A program made the translations under genes and the position numbers. This document shows positions 1 to 9,877 of a stretch of 64,000 nucleotides of DNA, piece by piece. The DNA comes from Sphingomonas sp. EC-HK361 (GTDB taxonomy: Bacteria; Pseudomonadota; Alphaproteobacteria; Sphingomonadales; Sphingomonadaceae). Position 1 is the first letter of the stretch. Every line of letters begins with the position of its first letter. The DNA is taken from NCBI RefSeq assembly GCF_902498785.1, contig NZ_LR701493.1, forward strand, positions 1,116,724-1,180,723, written 5' to 3'. The notes below the pieces were generated by a model. It saw nothing but the letters and a program-made list of their open reading frames with translations. It was not told where the DNA came from and did not search any database.

Positions 1-640
1 CGCCCGGCTGCCCGCGAAACGTCGCGCTGACGACGATCGCCCCCTCCGGCAGTTCGCTGTGGCGATAGGTGTAGTTCAGATCGCTCGCCGCCAGCACCCG
101 CCGCTTGCCGGAGCGCAGCACGACCTCGCACTCGACCAGGATCTCGGCAGTCTCGCGGCCATAAGCGCCGCCGTTCATGCGCACGAACCCGCCGACCGTG
201 CCGGGAATCGAGCGCAGGAACTCGACCCCCGCAATCCCCGCATCGCGCGCGGTCGAGGACACGAGAATGCCGCTCGCCCCGCCGCCGCAGCGCAGCGTCA
301 CCGCATCGATCGCCTCGACCCTCGCAAACGCCTTTCCCAGCCGAACGATAACGCCGGGCACGCCCCCATCGCGGACGATGAGGTTCGAGCCGAGTCCCAG
401 CGCCATCACCGGCACCGTCGGGTCGAGATCACGCAGGAAGGCGGCGAGGTCTTCGGCGTCCTTGGGCTCGAACAGCCACTCAGCCGCACCGCCGGCCTTG
501 AACCAGACGAGCGGCGCGAGGGGGGCTTGCGGGGTAAGCCGGCCTTCAGGACGCGAACCCGCGTTGTGCTCCCGCGAAGGCGGGAGCCCAGACTGGGTCC
601 CCGCCTTCGCGGGGACACAATTGGTGGCCTCAAGGCTCAC
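1..640 (-). CDS. murB: UDP-N-acetylenolpyruvoylglucosamine reductase (3' partial)
   Basis: This flavoenzyme reduces UDP-GlcNAc-enolpyruvate to UDP-MurNAc in the cytoplasmic part of peptidoglycan synthesis. The gene runs off the left edge, so its C-terminus is missing. Translation shows VWFKAGG near residue 45, [12 protein letters not shown], and [15 protein letters not shown], the usual FAD-binding core of MurB. The start is GTG at 638-640, overlapping the murC stop as GTGA. Codons about 7-25 are read through a palindromic repeat (565-619). No ATG, GTG or TTG lies in frame between that repeat and the conserved core, so the repeat must be translated unless a non-standard start is used. It is the last gene of the dcw operon visible here. 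Confidence 0.93.
   Translation of the reverse strand, partial: MSLEATNCVPAKAGTQSGLPPSREHNAGSRPEGRLTPQAPLAPLVWFKAGGAAEWLFEPKDAEDLAAFLRDLDPTVPVMALGLGSNLIVRDGGVPGVIVRLGKAFARVEAIDAVTLRCGGGASGILVSSTARDAGIAGVEFLRSIPGTVGGFVRMNGGAYGRETAEILVECEVVLRSGKRRVLAASDLNYTYRHSELPEGAIVVSATFRGQPG
565..619. repeat. 55-base double-palindrome repeat inside murB
   Basis: Two short hairpins (CCCGCGAAGGCGGG type and CCCGCCTTCGCGGG type) are joined by a CCCAG-rich spacer. The reverse complement matches 55416-55470 at 54 of 55 bases. The repeat lies wholly inside the murB reading frame and adds residues such as [10 protein letters not shown] to the N-terminus. Confidence 0.9.
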
Positions 641-2067
641 GGTGCCCGGCTCCGGATCGCGTCGGCAAGCCCCGCCGCCCACTTCGTAATGTCGCCCGCC
701 CCCAGGCACACGACCTGATCGCCAGCGCGCAAGCCTCCCGCCAGCGCATCTGCAAGCGCTTCGGCACTGTCGATCGTCGCCGCCGATCGATGCCCACGCC
801 GCTTCAATCCCTCGACCAGCGCGTCGGCATCGATACCCTCGACCGGCGTCTCCCCCGCGGCATAGACTGGCGTCACATAGACCACATCCGCGTCGTTGAA
901 CGCGGTCTGGAACTCCTCCATCAGATTGCCCAGTCGCGAATAGCGGTGCGGCTGGACGACCGCGATCACGCGACCTGCCGCGCTTTCCCGCGCCGCCGCC
1001 AGCACCGCGCGGACCTCCACCGGGTGGTGGCCGTAATCGTCGATGATCGTGGCCGAACCACCCCCAAGATCTTGAGCCACCGCGACCTCGCCGACCTTGG
1101 TGAAGCGCCGTTTCACCCCGCCGAACTGGCCGAAACCCTTCTGGATCGTGGCATCGTCGATGCCGAGCTCCAGCGCCACGCCGATCGCGGCGAGCGCATT
1201 CTGTACGTTGTGCCGCCCCGGCATCGGCAGCTCGATTCCCTCGATCGACCGCACCGTCCCGTCGCGGCTCCGCACGATCGTCTCGAACCGGTTGCCCCCC
1301 GCGACCGGGGTCACATTCACCCCGCGCACGTCGGCCTGCGCCGAAAAGCCATAGGTCACGACCCGCCGGTCGCGCACCCGCGGCAGGATCGACTGCACCT
1401 CGGCGTGATCGAGACACAGCAGCGCCGCGCCGTAGAAGGGCACGTTCTCGACAAACTCGACGAACGCATCCTTCACCCGCTCGAAGCTGCCGTAATGATC
1501 GAGATGTTCGGGATCGATATTGGTGACGACCGCGATCGTGCCGTCGAGCCGCAGGAAGCTGCCGTCGCTCTCGTCCGCCTCGACGACCATCCAGTCGCTG
1601 TCGCCCAGCCGCGCGTTCGAGCCATACTGGTTGATGATCCCGCCATTGATGACGGTCGGATCGACCCCGCCCGCATCGAGCAGCGCCGCGACCATCGACG
1701 TCGTCGTCGTCTTCCCGTGCGTGCCCGCCACCGCGACGGTCGATTTCAGCCGCATCAGCTCCGCAAGCATCTCGGCGCGGCGGACGACGGGAATACGCCG
1801 TTCGAGCGCCGCCTCGACCTCCGGATTGCCGCGCTTGATCGCGGTCGAGGTGACGACGACCGCGGCTTCGCTGAGGTTCGCCGCGTCGTGCCCGATCGCG
1901 ACGGGAATGCCCTTCGCGCGCAGCCCCTCGACGACATAGCCTTCCGCCACGTCGGAGCCCTGCACGCTATAGCCGAGATTCTTCATCACCTCGGCGATGC
2001 CGGACATGCCGATCCCGCCGATGCCGATGAAGTGAATCGTCCCGATATCCGTCGCGACGCCTTTCAC
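637..2067 (-). CDS. murC: UDP-N-acetylmuramate--L-alanine ligase
   Basis: This cytoplasmic ATP-dependent ligase adds L-Ala to UDP-MurNAc, the first step of the stem peptide. The 476-residue length is normal. Near the N-terminus is the [10 protein letters not shown] dinucleotide-like fold of MurC, then the ATP loop GTHGKT at residues 115-120, then [11 protein letters not shown] and the C-terminal [10 protein letters not shown] segment. It follows murG after a 142-base gap that holds a palindromic repeat, which is unusual in this otherwise tightly overlapped operon. Its stop overlaps the GTG of murB. Confidence 0.97.
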   Translation of the reverse strand: MKGVATDIGTIHFIGIGGIGMSGIAEVMKNLGYSVQGSDVAEGYVVEGLRAKGIPVAIGHDAANLSEAAVVVTSTAIKRGNPEVEAALERRIPVVRRAEMLAELMRLKSTVAVAGTHGKTTTTSMVAALLDAGGVDPTVINGGIINQYGSNARLGDSDWMVVEADESDGSFLRLDGTIAVVTNIDPEHLDHYGSFERVKDAFVEFVENVPFYGAALLCLDHAEVQSILPRVRDRRVVTYGFSAQADVRGVNVTPVAGGNRFETIVRSRDGTVRSIEGIELPMPGRHNVQNALAAIGVALELGIDDATIQKGFGQFGGVKRRFTKVGEVAVAQDLGGGSATIIDDYGHHPVEVRAVLAAARESAAGRVIAVVQPHRYSRLGNLMEEFQTAFNDADVVYVTPVYAAGETPVEGIDADALVEGLKRRGHRSAATIDSAEALADALAGGLRAGDQVVCLGAGDITKWAAGLADAIRSRAP

Positions 2068-2074
2068 AGTCTTT

Positions 2075-2195
2075 TCCTCCCCTGGAAGGGGAGGTGGCAG
2101 GCCGGAAGCCTGACGGAGGGGTGTCGTCCTATCGATAAGGGAGACACCCCACCACCATTGCTGCGCAATGGTCCCCCTCCCCTTACAGGGGAGGA
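2075..2195. repeat. GC-rich palindromic repeat between murG and murC
   Basis: The element begins TCCTCCCC, contains GGGGAGGTGGCAG and CTGACGGA, and ends GGGGAGGA, so its ends are inverted. An organised relative with the same blocks lies at 28309-28437. It fills most of the murG-murC gap. Confidence 0.8.
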
Positions 2196-2209
2196 ATTAG
2201 CGCCCCCCC

Positions 2210-3355
2210 TCACGCGAACGCCTCCTTTACCTGTGGCACGCCGACCGGCAGCCGCGCGAGGGGCGCGTCCAGGCTTTCGACCAGATCGGCAAGATCGCTC
2301 GCGGCATTCGGCCGACCGCACGCCTTCGCCCGTCCTGCGGCATTTTCCAGCGCCGCCGGGTCGAGCCCAAGCTTCTGCATTTGCTTCGCCAGCTCGCCGG
2401 GGGTGAATTGTCCTTGTGCGATCGTCCGCGCCCCGCCCGCCTGCGTCATCTCGCGCGCGTTCGCGGTCTGGTGATCGTCGGTCGCAGACGGCAGCGGCAC
2501 GAGGATCGCGGGACGCCCCGCCGCGGTCAGTTCCGCAATTGTCGATGCACCTGCACGCGCGATGACGATATGCGCCCAGCCCAGCTGCTCGGGCAGATCG
2601 GGCAGATAGGTCGCAAGGTCGGCAGCGATATCCAGCTCGGCATATTTGGCGCGCGCGGCGTCGATATCCTCGATCCGCGCCTGATGCGTCACCTGCAAGC
2701 GCCGGCGAAACGCGACCGGCAGCATCGACAGACCTTCGGGCACCACCTGGCTCAACACGCTAGCGCCCTGGCTGCCGCCGGTGACGAGGACGCGAAAGAT
2801 GCCCTCTTCCTCAAGCAGCGGATAGGGCTTGGCTCGCAACGCCAGCACCGCCGCGCGCACCGGGTTGCCGATCAGATGCGCCTTGTCGGCATGCGCGGGC
2901 TTCAGCCGCTGCGTCTCGGCATAGGAGGTCGCGATCGCGTCGACCTTGCCCGCGACGAGCCGGTTGACACGGCCGAGCACGGCGTTCTGCTCGTGGATCG
3001 CGGTCGGGATCTTCTCGGCAAACGCCGCCGACAGCGCGGGATAGGCGGGGTAGCCGCCGAAGCCGATGACCGCCGCCGGCTTGAACGTGCGATACAGCTC
3101 GCGCGCCATCGCGCGTCCGCGCCGCATCTCGCGTGCGGCACGCAGCCAGCCGAGCGGACCGCCGGCGAAGCGCTCGGCCGGCAGGACATGCGTCTGGATA
3201 TCGTCGAACAGGCCCGGAAAGCGCACCCCGCGCGCATCCGACACCAAAGCGACACGGTGGCCGCGCCTGGTCAGCTCCGCGGCAAGCGCGGCGGCGGGCA
3301 CCATGTGACCGCCGGTGCCCCCGGCGGCGAGAACGAAGTGACGGGCGCGCGTCAT
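2210..3355 (-). CDS. murG: Undecaprenyl-PP-MurNAc-pentapeptide GlcNAc transferase
   Basis: This peripheral inner-membrane GT28 glycosyltransferase turns lipid I into lipid II. It has 381 residues. The N-terminal glycine loop GGTGGH lies at residues 12-17, followed by EQNAVLGRVNRL and, in the C-terminal UDP-GlcNAc domain, GGSQGAS and ATDDHQTANA. The ATG overlaps the ftsW stop by four bases, so translation is probably coupled. The C-terminus runs slightly long past the last conserved block. Confidence 0.96.
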   Translation of the reverse strand: MTRARHFVLAAGGTGGHMVPAAALAAELTRRGHRVALVSDARGVRFPGLFDDIQTHVLPAERFAGGPLGWLRAAREMRRGRAMARELYRTFKPAAVIGFGGYPAYPALSAAFAEKIPTAIHEQNAVLGRVNRLVAGKVDAIATSYAETQRLKPAHADKAHLIGNPVRAAVLALRAKPYPLLEEEGIFRVLVTGGSQGASVLSQVVPEGLSMLPVAFRRRLQVTHQARIEDIDAARAKYAELDIAADLATYLPDLPEQLGWAHIVIARAGASTIAELTAAGRPAILVPLPSATDDHQTANAREMTQAGGARTIAQGQFTPGELAKQMQKLGLDPAALENAAGRAKACGRPNAASDLADLVESLDAPLARLPVGVPQVKEAFA

Positions 3356-4578
3356 GCAGACGGGCTCCAGCGGGCGACATAGGGACTGCGCATGAGGAAC
3401 GGATTGCGCCGGGTGAACGCCAGCAGCAACCCCATTCCGATCGACAGCGCGATCATCGACGATCCGCCATAGCTGATGAACGGCAGCGTCATCCCCTTGG
3501 ACGGCGCAAGGCCGGTGTTGACCGCCATCGAGATCAGCGCCTGCGCGCCGAACTGGGTGGCGAGGCCCGCGGCGGCGAGGAGCTTGAACGGGTCCTCTTC
3601 ATCGAGCAGCTTCACGAAGACCCGCACGACGATGGCGAGGAACACGCACGCGATGACCCCGCAGGCGATGAGTCCGAACTCCTCGCCGATCACCGAATAG
3701 ATATAGTCGGTATGCGCTTCCGGCAGACCGAACTTCGCGACCCCGCCGCCCGGCCCCGTCCCCGTCCAGCCGCCCGCAGTCAGCGTCGCGTGCGCGGCGT
3801 TGGTCTGGAAATGGTCGGACGCGCCCTCACCCTCGATACCGGGAAAGAGAAACGCATCGATCCGGTTCCGCGCCGTCGAATAGAAGAGATACGCCGCGAT
3901 CAGCCCGGCGGGCGCGAGGCTCAACAGCCCCACGATCGTGCGCACCGGCGTGCCCGCGATCGCAACGAGCACCATCCACACCGTCGCGAAGACGATCGTC
4001 TGCCCGAAATCGGGCTGGAGCATCATCAGGCACGCGACGAGCCCGGTCAGCCCAAAGGTGATCGTCGTGACCGGCAGATTCTCGTCCTGCGCGCGCAGCG
4101 ACAAGAGCCACGCCGTCGTCACGATGAAGAAGGGTTTGAGGAACTCGGACGGCTGGAACTGCGCAAAGCCGAAGCCGATCCACCGCTTCGCGCCGTTCAC
4201 CTGCACCCCGATCGCGGGAACCAGCATCAGCAGGAAAATGCACACGCACGCCCCCACCAGCGCCATGCGCTTGGCGACGTTGACGGGGAGCATGGAAACG
4301 CCGAAGAGCACGGGCAGCGAGAGTCCGACCCACACGACCTGACGCCAGAAATAATAGAGCGGGGTGAATTTCAGATGCTCCCCCGAATAGCGCACCGCGC
4401 TCGCCGGGCTTGCCGCTGCGACCGCGATCAGCCCGATCGCGATGAGGAACAGCGTCAGGACGAGGAGCACCCGGTCGATATCCCAGAACCAGGTGCCCAA
4501 TGGCGACCGGTCGCCGCGCCCGCCACGGGCCTTGATCTTGGCGGTGATGCCCCGGCGTTCGGCCGCCATGTCGTTCAT
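3352..4578 (-). CDS. ftsW: SEDS peptidoglycan glycosyltransferase / division protein FtsW
   Basis: This polytopic SEDS-family protein (408 residues, about ten hydrophobic segments) polymerises lipid II at the septum with its partner FtsI. The C-terminal part carries the conserved GLAPSKGMTLPFISYGGSS region, and GEEFGLIAC precedes it. It overlaps murD upstream and murG downstream by four bases each. Position inside the dcw cluster favours FtsW over RodA. A second in-frame ATG lies three codons downstream. Confidence 0.96.
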   Translation of the reverse strand: MNDMAAERRGITAKIKARGGRGDRSPLGTWFWDIDRVLLVLTLFLIAIGLIAVAAASPASAVRYSGEHLKFTPLYYFWRQVVWVGLSLPVLFGVSMLPVNVAKRMALVGACVCIFLLMLVPAIGVQVNGAKRWIGFGFAQFQPSEFLKPFFIVTTAWLLSLRAQDENLPVTTITFGLTGLVACLMMLQPDFGQTIVFATVWMVLVAIAGTPVRTIVGLLSLAPAGLIAAYLFYSTARNRIDAFLFPGIEGEGASDHFQTNAAHATLTAGGWTGTGPGGGVAKFGLPEAHTDYIYSVIGEEFGLIACGVIACVFLAIVVRVFVKLLDEEDPFKLLAAAGLATQFGAQALISMAVNTGLAPSKGMTLPFISYGGSSMIALSIGMGLLLAFTRRNPFLMRSPYVARWSPSA

Positions 4579-5876
4579 GCCAGTGCCCCCACGGCCGCGC
4601 GGAAGGCCGCACCCCGATGCTCGTAATCGCGAAACTGGTCGAAGGACGCCGCCGCTGGCGACAGCAGCACGACGTCGCCGGGCGCAGCGGCCCTTGCCGC
4701 TTGCGTCACCGCCGCCTCCAGCGTCCCCACTTCCTCGACAGCAACATCATGGCGCAGGATCGCGGCGAAACGCGGCCCCGCCTCGCCGATGGTGTAGGCG
4801 CACACGACATGCCCGAAGCCCGGGCGGCACGCGTCGAGATCGTCGCCCTTCGCCCGTCCGCCGACGATCCAGTGGACGCGCGGGAACGCCATCAGCGCCG
4901 GCGCAGTGCTCTCCGGGTTGGTCGCCTTGCTGTCATCCACGAACGCGACGCCGCCGATCTCGCCGACCTTTTCCATGCGGTGCGGCAGGCCGGTGAAGCT
5001 TTCCAGCCCCCGGTCGATATCGGCTTCACCCACGCCGAGCGCCTTGGCGACCGCAATCGCGGCGAGCGCGTTCTGCGCATTGTGCGGGCCTTGCAGCGCG
5101 GGCCAGCGCGACTGGTCCATGCACACGCCCGGCGCGATCTTCGTCAGATGCTCGCCCCGCGTCGACAGGCTCCGCGCGATCGCCGCCGACGCTGCCTCGC
5201 CGATGCCGATCACCGCGTCATGCCCGGCCGACTGCATCGCGAACAACCGCGCCTTCGACGCCGCGTAGCCCGCGAAACCGTCATAACGATCGAGGTGATC
5301 GGGGGTCAGGTTCAGCAGCACCGCGACCTCGCAGTCCAACGTCTGGGTCAGGTCGATCTGGTAGCTCGACAATTCCAGCACATAGACGCCGCCCTCTGGT
5401 AGCGGGTCCTGGGCGAGGATCGGGAGCCCGATATTGCCGCCCATCAGCGCGGGCACGCCGGAGGTCTTCAGGATGTGAGTGACGAGTGCCGTCGTCGTCG
5501 ACTTGCCGTTAGTGCCGGTGATGCCGACGACCTTGTGTGCGGGGAGTTCGGCGCGGGCCTCTGCAAAGAGCTGAATATCGCCGATGATCGGTACGCCGGC
5601 CGCACGCGCGGCATGGGCTAGCGGGTGGGTGTTGAGCGGTACGCCGGGGGACACAACGAGTGCATCGATTTCGTCAAGGTTGTGCCACGTCCCAACATCT
5701 TCGATCGTCAGCCAACGGGCATCCGGATCGCGGATTTCGTCACGTCTGGCGTCATCCGTGTCCCAGGCGACCACCTCTACATCAGCCGCAAGCAAGGCGC
5801 GCACCGTCGCCGCGCCGGAACGCGCCAGCCCCAGCACCGCATAGCGCTCTCCCGCCCAAGCGCGTGCGACGATCAC
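4575..5876 (-). CDS. murD: UDP-N-acetylmuramoylalanine--D-glutamate ligase
   Basis: This ligase adds D-Glu to UDP-MurNAc-L-Ala in the cytoplasm. At 433 residues it is of normal length. The ATP loop [12 protein letters not shown] is present near residue 117, followed by [11 protein letters not shown] and [11 protein letters not shown], which are MurD signatures. The start is GTG, overlapping the mraY stop as GTGA. The stop overlaps the ftsW ATG. Confidence 0.97.
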   Translation of the reverse strand: MIVARAWAGERYAVLGLARSGAATVRALLAADVEVVAWDTDDARRDEIRDPDARWLTIEDVGTWHNLDEIDALVVSPGVPLNTHPLAHAARAAGVPIIGDIQLFAEARAELPAHKVVGITGTNGKSTTTALVTHILKTSGVPALMGGNIGLPILAQDPLPEGGVYVLELSSYQIDLTQTLDCEVAVLLNLTPDHLDRYDGFAGYAASKARLFAMQSAGHDAVIGIGEAASAAIARSLSTRGEHLTKIAPGVCMDQSRWPALQGPHNAQNALAAIAVAKALGVGEADIDRGLESFTGLPHRMEKVGEIGGVAFVDDSKATNPESTAPALMAFPRVHWIVGGRAKGDDLDACRPGFGHVVCAYTIGEAGPRFAAILRHDVAVEEVGTLEAAVTQAARAAAPGDVVLLSPAAASFDQFRDYEHRGAAFRAAVGALA

Positions 5877-6943
5877 CGCAGCTTCAACGTCGAAAGCCCG
5901 GCCAGCGCCAGCACCAGCGCGATGATCCAGAAGCGGATCACGACGGTCGGCTCGCTCCAGCCGAGCTGTTCGAAATGGTGGTGGATCGGCGCCATGCGGA
6001 ACACGCGTTTGCCGGTGCGTTTGTAGAAAAACACTTGGATGATGACGCTCATCGCCTCGACCACGAACAACCCGCCGATGATGCCCAGCACGATCTCATG
6101 GTGCGCGACGACCGCGATCGTGCCGAGCGCCCCGCCGAGCGCGAGGCTGCCGGTATCGCCCATGAACACCGCGGCCGGCGGCGCATTATACCACAGGAAA
6201 CCGAGCCCCGCGCCGACCACCGCGCCGCAGAAAATCGCCAGCTCGCCCGCCCGCGGCACATGCGGGATGCCGAGATAATCGGCGAACTTCACATTGCCGG
6301 CGAGGTAGACGATCAGCATGAACGCGACGCTGGCGATAATGACCGGCATCGTCGCCAGCCCGTCGAGGCCATCGGTCAGGTTCACCGCATTGCCGAACGC
6401 CACGATCGTGAAGGCGGCGAATACCGGGAAGAACCAGCCGAGCTCCAGATACATCCGGTTGGTGAACGGCAGATAGAGGTGCGTGCCGTTCTCCTGGCAG
6501 ATGATCCACGCCGCGATTCCCGCGATCAGGAATTCCAGAAGGAGGCGGGTGCGGCCCGAAACCCCAGCGGTCGAGGCTTTGCGGACCTTGTCATAATCGT
6601 CGAGGAAGCCGATCGCGCCGAAGCCGAGCGTCACGAACATGCACGCCCAGACGAACGGGTTCGACAGGTCCATCCAGATCAGGATCGACAGCGACATGCT
6701 CGTCAGGATCATGAGGCCGCCCATCGTCGGTGTGCCGACCTTGGCGAGGTGCGTCTGCGGGCCGTCCGCACGGATCGGCTGGCCCTTGCCCTGCCGGATG
6801 CGCAGCCAGCCGATGAACTTCGGCCCGATGATGAGGCCGATCAGGAGCGCCGTCGCCACCGCCGAGCCGGTACGGAACGACTGGTAGCGGATGAGATTGA
6901 GAAGGCCGGGAAAGCCGAGATGGGCGGCCAGCAGGTAAAGCAT
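5873..6943 (-). CDS. mraY: Phospho-N-acetylmuramoyl-pentapeptide transferase
   Basis: This integral membrane enzyme moves phospho-MurNAc-pentapeptide onto undecaprenyl phosphate to give lipid I. It has 356 residues and about ten transmembrane segments. The metal and substrate motifs [20 protein letters not shown] and [10 protein letters not shown] are intact, as is the HHHFEQLGW motif near the C-terminus. The start ATG shares one base with the murF stop (TAATG), and the end overlaps murD. Confidence 0.98.
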   Translation of the reverse strand: MLYLLAAHLGFPGLLNLIRYQSFRTGSAVATALLIGLIIGPKFIGWLRIRQGKGQPIRADGPQTHLAKVGTPTMGGLMILTSMSLSILIWMDLSNPFVWACMFVTLGFGAIGFLDDYDKVRKASTAGVSGRTRLLLEFLIAGIAAWIICQENGTHLYLPFTNRMYLELGWFFPVFAAFTIVAFGNAVNLTDGLDGLATMPVIIASVAFMLIVYLAGNVKFADYLGIPHVPRAGELAIFCGAVVGAGLGFLWYNAPPAAVFMGDTGSLALGGALGTIAVVAHHEIVLGIIGGLFVVEAMSVIIQVFFYKRTGKRVFRMAPIHHHFEQLGWSEPTVVIRFWIIALVLALAGLSTLKLR

Positions 6944-8319
6944 TATGAATTCCCCGCCAGTCCCGCGACAACACGCGCGAGCCCGACTCCGTTCGATCCC
7001 TTGACGAGCACCGCGTCGCCTGGCGCCAGCAGGGTCCTTGCCTGCTCCAGCGCCGCCGCGGCGTCGGCCACATGGACGAAATCGACGCGCCCCTCAAGCG
7101 CGGTGGCAAGCGCCGCCATCGGTTCGCCGACCAGCAGCGCCAGCTCGACGCGTGCTGCAAGGATCGGCTCGGCGAGATCAGCGTGGAAGGCGGCGCTCTG
7201 CGTGCCCAGCTCCTTCATTTCACCGAGAATGGCGACGTGGCGCCCCTGCTCCTCGCCAAGGACGGAAAGCGTCGCACGCATCGATGCCGGATTGGCGTTG
7301 TAGCTTTCGTCGATCAGCAGCGCCTCGCCGCCGCCAGCAAGCGTAATCGTGCGCCGCGCGCCGCGCCCCGCAAGCCCGCCGAGATCGGCGAGCGCAAGGC
7401 CGGCAAGCGCCAGATCGCCGCCCGCCGCCTCGACCGCGGCCAGCACCGCCAGCGCGTTCGACACCCAGTGATCGCCCGGATGCGCGATGGTGAAGCTCAG
7501 CTCCGCGGTGCGCAGCCTTGCGGTGACGAACGTGCCGCCGCGCGCGTGGCGCATCGTCTCGACCGCGCGGACATCGGCGCCCTTGCCGAGTCCGAACGTT
7601 ACCGTGCGTGCCGCATGGGGTGCCGCCGCGGCGATCAGCCGGTCGCGGTGCGGGCTGTCGAACGGCACGATCGCGGTGCCGCCCGGCTCCAGGCCGCGGA
7701 AGATTTCGCCCTTGGCATCGGCGATCGCGCTTTCGTCGGGAAAGAATTCGGTATGCGCCGGCGCGATCGTGGTCACGACGGCGACATGCGGGCGGACCAG
7801 CGTCGTCAGATGCGCGAGTTCGCCGGCATGGTTCATTCCCATTTCGAACACGCCGAAGCGGGTATCCGCCGGCATCCGTGCGAGGCTCAGCGGCACGCCC
7901 GTATGGTTGTTGTAGCTCTTGACCGACCGGTGCACGCGGTCGTGCGCGCCGCGCTCCAGCGCCGCATACAGCGCTTCCTTCGTCCCGGTCTTGCCGACCG
8001 AGCCCGTTACCCCGATGATCGTCGCGTCAGTGCGCGTCCGAGCGGCTCGGCCCAGCGCCTCGAGGGCCGCAAACGTGTCTACGACCAGCACATGCGGGCC
8101 ATCGACCTGGCGCGAGACGAGCGCGCCGGCGGCTCCCGCAGCGAACGCCTGTTCGACGAAGCGGTGGCCGTCGGTCGCCTCCCCCGTCATCGCGACGAAC
8201 AGATCGCCCGCGTCGACCTCGCGCGAATCGAAGGTGACGCCGGACGCTTCGAACGCGCCCGACGCCACCCCGCCCACCGCCCGGGCGATTTCGTCAGAGG
8301 TCCAGAGCGCGCGCGTCAC
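6943..8319 (-). CDS. murF: UDP-MurNAc-tripeptide--D-alanyl-D-alanine ligase
   Basis: This is the last cytoplasmic ligase of the pathway and adds D-Ala-D-Ala. It has 458 residues. [12 protein letters not shown] is the ATP loop, and the family blocks [10 protein letters not shown] and [11 protein letters not shown] are present. The start is GTG at 8317-8319, one base after the stop of a 44-codon ORF that itself overlaps murE. Confidence 0.96.
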   Translation of the reverse strand: MTRALWTSDEIARAVGGVASGAFEASGVTFDSREVDAGDLFVAMTGEATDGHRFVEQAFAAGAAGALVSRQVDGPHVLVVDTFAALEALGRAARTRTDATIIGVTGSVGKTGTKEALYAALERGAHDRVHRSVKSYNNHTGVPLSLARMPADTRFGVFEMGMNHAGELAHLTTLVRPHVAVVTTIAPAHTEFFPDESAIADAKGEIFRGLEPGGTAIVPFDSPHRDRLIAAAAPHAARTVTFGLGKGADVRAVETMRHARGGTFVTARLRTAELSFTIAHPGDHWVSNALAVLAAVEAAGGDLALAGLALADLGGLAGRGARRTITLAGGGEALLIDESYNANPASMRATLSVLGEEQGRHVAILGEMKELGTQSAAFHADLAEPILAARVELALLVGEPMAALATALEGRVDFVHVADAAAALEQARTLLAPGDAVLVKGSNGVGLARVVAGLAGNS

Positions 8320-8320
8320 C

Positions 8321-8455
8321 TCAATGCCCCGCGGCTCCCTGTGCGGTCGCTGCGCCGCCGCCGAAATTGAGGCTCAGCTTCTTGCGTTCGCGCGGCCGCT
8401 GGGTTGCATCCGTCGCGGCGATCGGCCGGTTCGGGATCGTGATCTTACGCTTCAC
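8321..8455 (-). CDS. 44-residue basic protein locked between murE and murF
   Basis: This small ORF starts with a GTG that overlaps the murE stop (GTGA) and ends TGA one base before the murF start codon, so it fills the murE-murF gap exactly. The product is strongly basic in its first 26 residues (MKRKITIPNRP, then RPRERKKLS) and ends in a Gly/Ala-rich tail. No signal peptide or membrane segment is seen. I do not recognise the family. It may be a real microprotein, or only a translated bridge that keeps murF coupled to murE. Codon use is like that of its neighbours. Confidence 0.55.
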   Translation of the reverse strand: MKRKITIPNRPIAATDATQRPRERKKLSLNFGGGAATAQGAAGH

Positions 8456-9867
8456 GCTGCCATCTCCCTTGCTACAGTCACGTCATCGAAGGGCAGCACC
8501 AGCTCGCCCACGATCTGTCCCTGCTCATGGCCCTTGCCGGCCACCAGCACGATATCTTCTGCACCCGCCATCGCGATCGCTGCCCCGATCGCCGCGCGCC
8601 GGTCTCCGATCTCGGTTGCACCGACAGCGCCTTCCATCACCGTGGCGCGGATCGCGGCGGCATCCTCGGTCCGCGGGTTGTCGTCCGTCACGATGACCAC
8701 GTCCGCCTGCCCGGCCGCGACCTTGCCCATCGGCGCGCGTTTACCGGTGTCGCGGTCGCCGCCTGCGCCGAAGACCAGGATCAGCCGCCCCGCGACATGC
8801 GGCTTCAGCGCCGCGATCGCCGCCTCCAGCGCGTCGGGGGTGTGCGCGTAATCGACATAGACCGGCGCGCCCGTTTTCGTGATGACCGCGCGTTCCAGCC
8901 GCCCGCGGACCGGCTGCAACCGCGCCAGATTGGCGAGCGTCTGGGCCGTATCGCCGCCCGTGGCGATGACGAGTGCGGCTGAAACCAGCGCGTTCGCTGC
9001 CTGATACGCGCCGATCAGCGGCAGTGTGACCCTGTGGGTTTGGCCGTCCGCCTCAATAGTCAGCCCCTGCCCCAGCAGCGTCGGATCGCGCCCGACAAGA
9101 CGCAGCGCCTCGCCATGCTCGCCCACCGTCATCAGCCGGTTGCCACGCGCGTGCGCGAGATCGATCACGCGGTCGGCCTGCGGATCGTCCGCCCACACCA
9201 CCGACACGCCGTCATCGGCGAGCACCTCGGAGAACAGCCGCAGCTTCGCGGTGAAATACGCCGCCATGTCGCCGTGATAGTCGAGATGATCGCGGCTGAG
9301 GTTGGTGAACGCTGCCGCCTGCACCCGGATGCCCTCGGTGCGGTATTGGCTCAGCCCGTGGCTCGACGCCTCGAACGCCAGATGGGTCACGCCCTCACGC
9401 GCAAGACCGGCGGCGTTCGACAAAAAGGTCACGACATCGGGGGTGGTTAGCCCGGTCGACACCCGGTCGTCCGCCGTCGTCACGCCGAGCGTGCCAACGG
9501 AAGCGGCATGGAACCCCGCCATCCGCCACAGCTGGCGCGTCATCTCAACGGTGGACGTCTTGCCGTTAGTGCCCGTGACCGCGACCGACGTCGCCGGGAA
9601 TGGTGCGAAGAACCTCGCCGCGAGCTTTGCGAAACACTCGCGCGGATTGCTGTCGGCGATGTGGACGGCGCCCGTCACGCGCGCACCGGGCCGCGCCACG
9701 ACGGCGACCGCGCCGCTGGCGACCGCGGCGTCGATATAATCCTCGCCGTTGACGCGCAGCCCTTCGAAGGCGCCGAAGATCGTGCCCGGCGCGACCTTTC
9801 GGTGATCGATCGCAAACCCGGTCACCTGGACCGCCTCGCCGCCGCCGGTGAGCGCGCCCAGCCTCAT
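8452..9867 (-). CDS. murE: UDP-MurNAc-tripeptide synthetase (meso-diaminopimelate adding)
   Basis: This ligase adds meso-diaminopimelate to UDP-MurNAc-L-Ala-D-Glu. The ATP loop VTGTNGKTSTVEM is present, and TDDNPRTED carries the DNPR motif that specifies diaminopimelate rather than lysine. I chose the ATG at 9865-9867 (471 residues) because a GAGG ribosome site sits five bases upstream and it clears the ftsI stop at 9878. The frame stays open to 9915 but would then overlap ftsI. The stop overlaps the GTG of the small ORF before murF. Confidence 0.95.
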   Translation of the reverse strand: MRLGALTGGGEAVQVTGFAIDHRKVAPGTIFGAFEGLRVNGEDYIDAAVASGAVAVVARPGARVTGAVHIADSNPRECFAKLAARFFAPFPATSVAVTGTNGKTSTVEMTRQLWRMAGFHAASVGTLGVTTADDRVSTGLTTPDVVTFLSNAAGLAREGVTHLAFEASSHGLSQYRTEGIRVQAAAFTNLSRDHLDYHGDMAAYFTAKLRLFSEVLADDGVSVVWADDPQADRVIDLAHARGNRLMTVGEHGEALRLVGRDPTLLGQGLTIEADGQTHRVTLPLIGAYQAANALVSAALVIATGGDTAQTLANLARLQPVRGRLERAVITKTGAPVYVDYAHTPDALEAAIAALKPHVAGRLILVFGAGGDRDTGKRAPMGKVAAGQADVVIVTDDNPRTEDAAAIRATVMEGAVGATEIGDRRAAIGAAIAMAGAEDIVLVAGKGHEQGQIVGELVLPFDDVTVAREMAA

Positions 9868-9877
9868 GCTGCCTCGC

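Noticed and set aside
790-2406. 538-codon open frame on the plus strand
   Set aside because: It lies antisense to murC and murG, whose motifs are complete. Its composition (Arg/Asp/His-rich) is the usual shadow in high-GC DNA.
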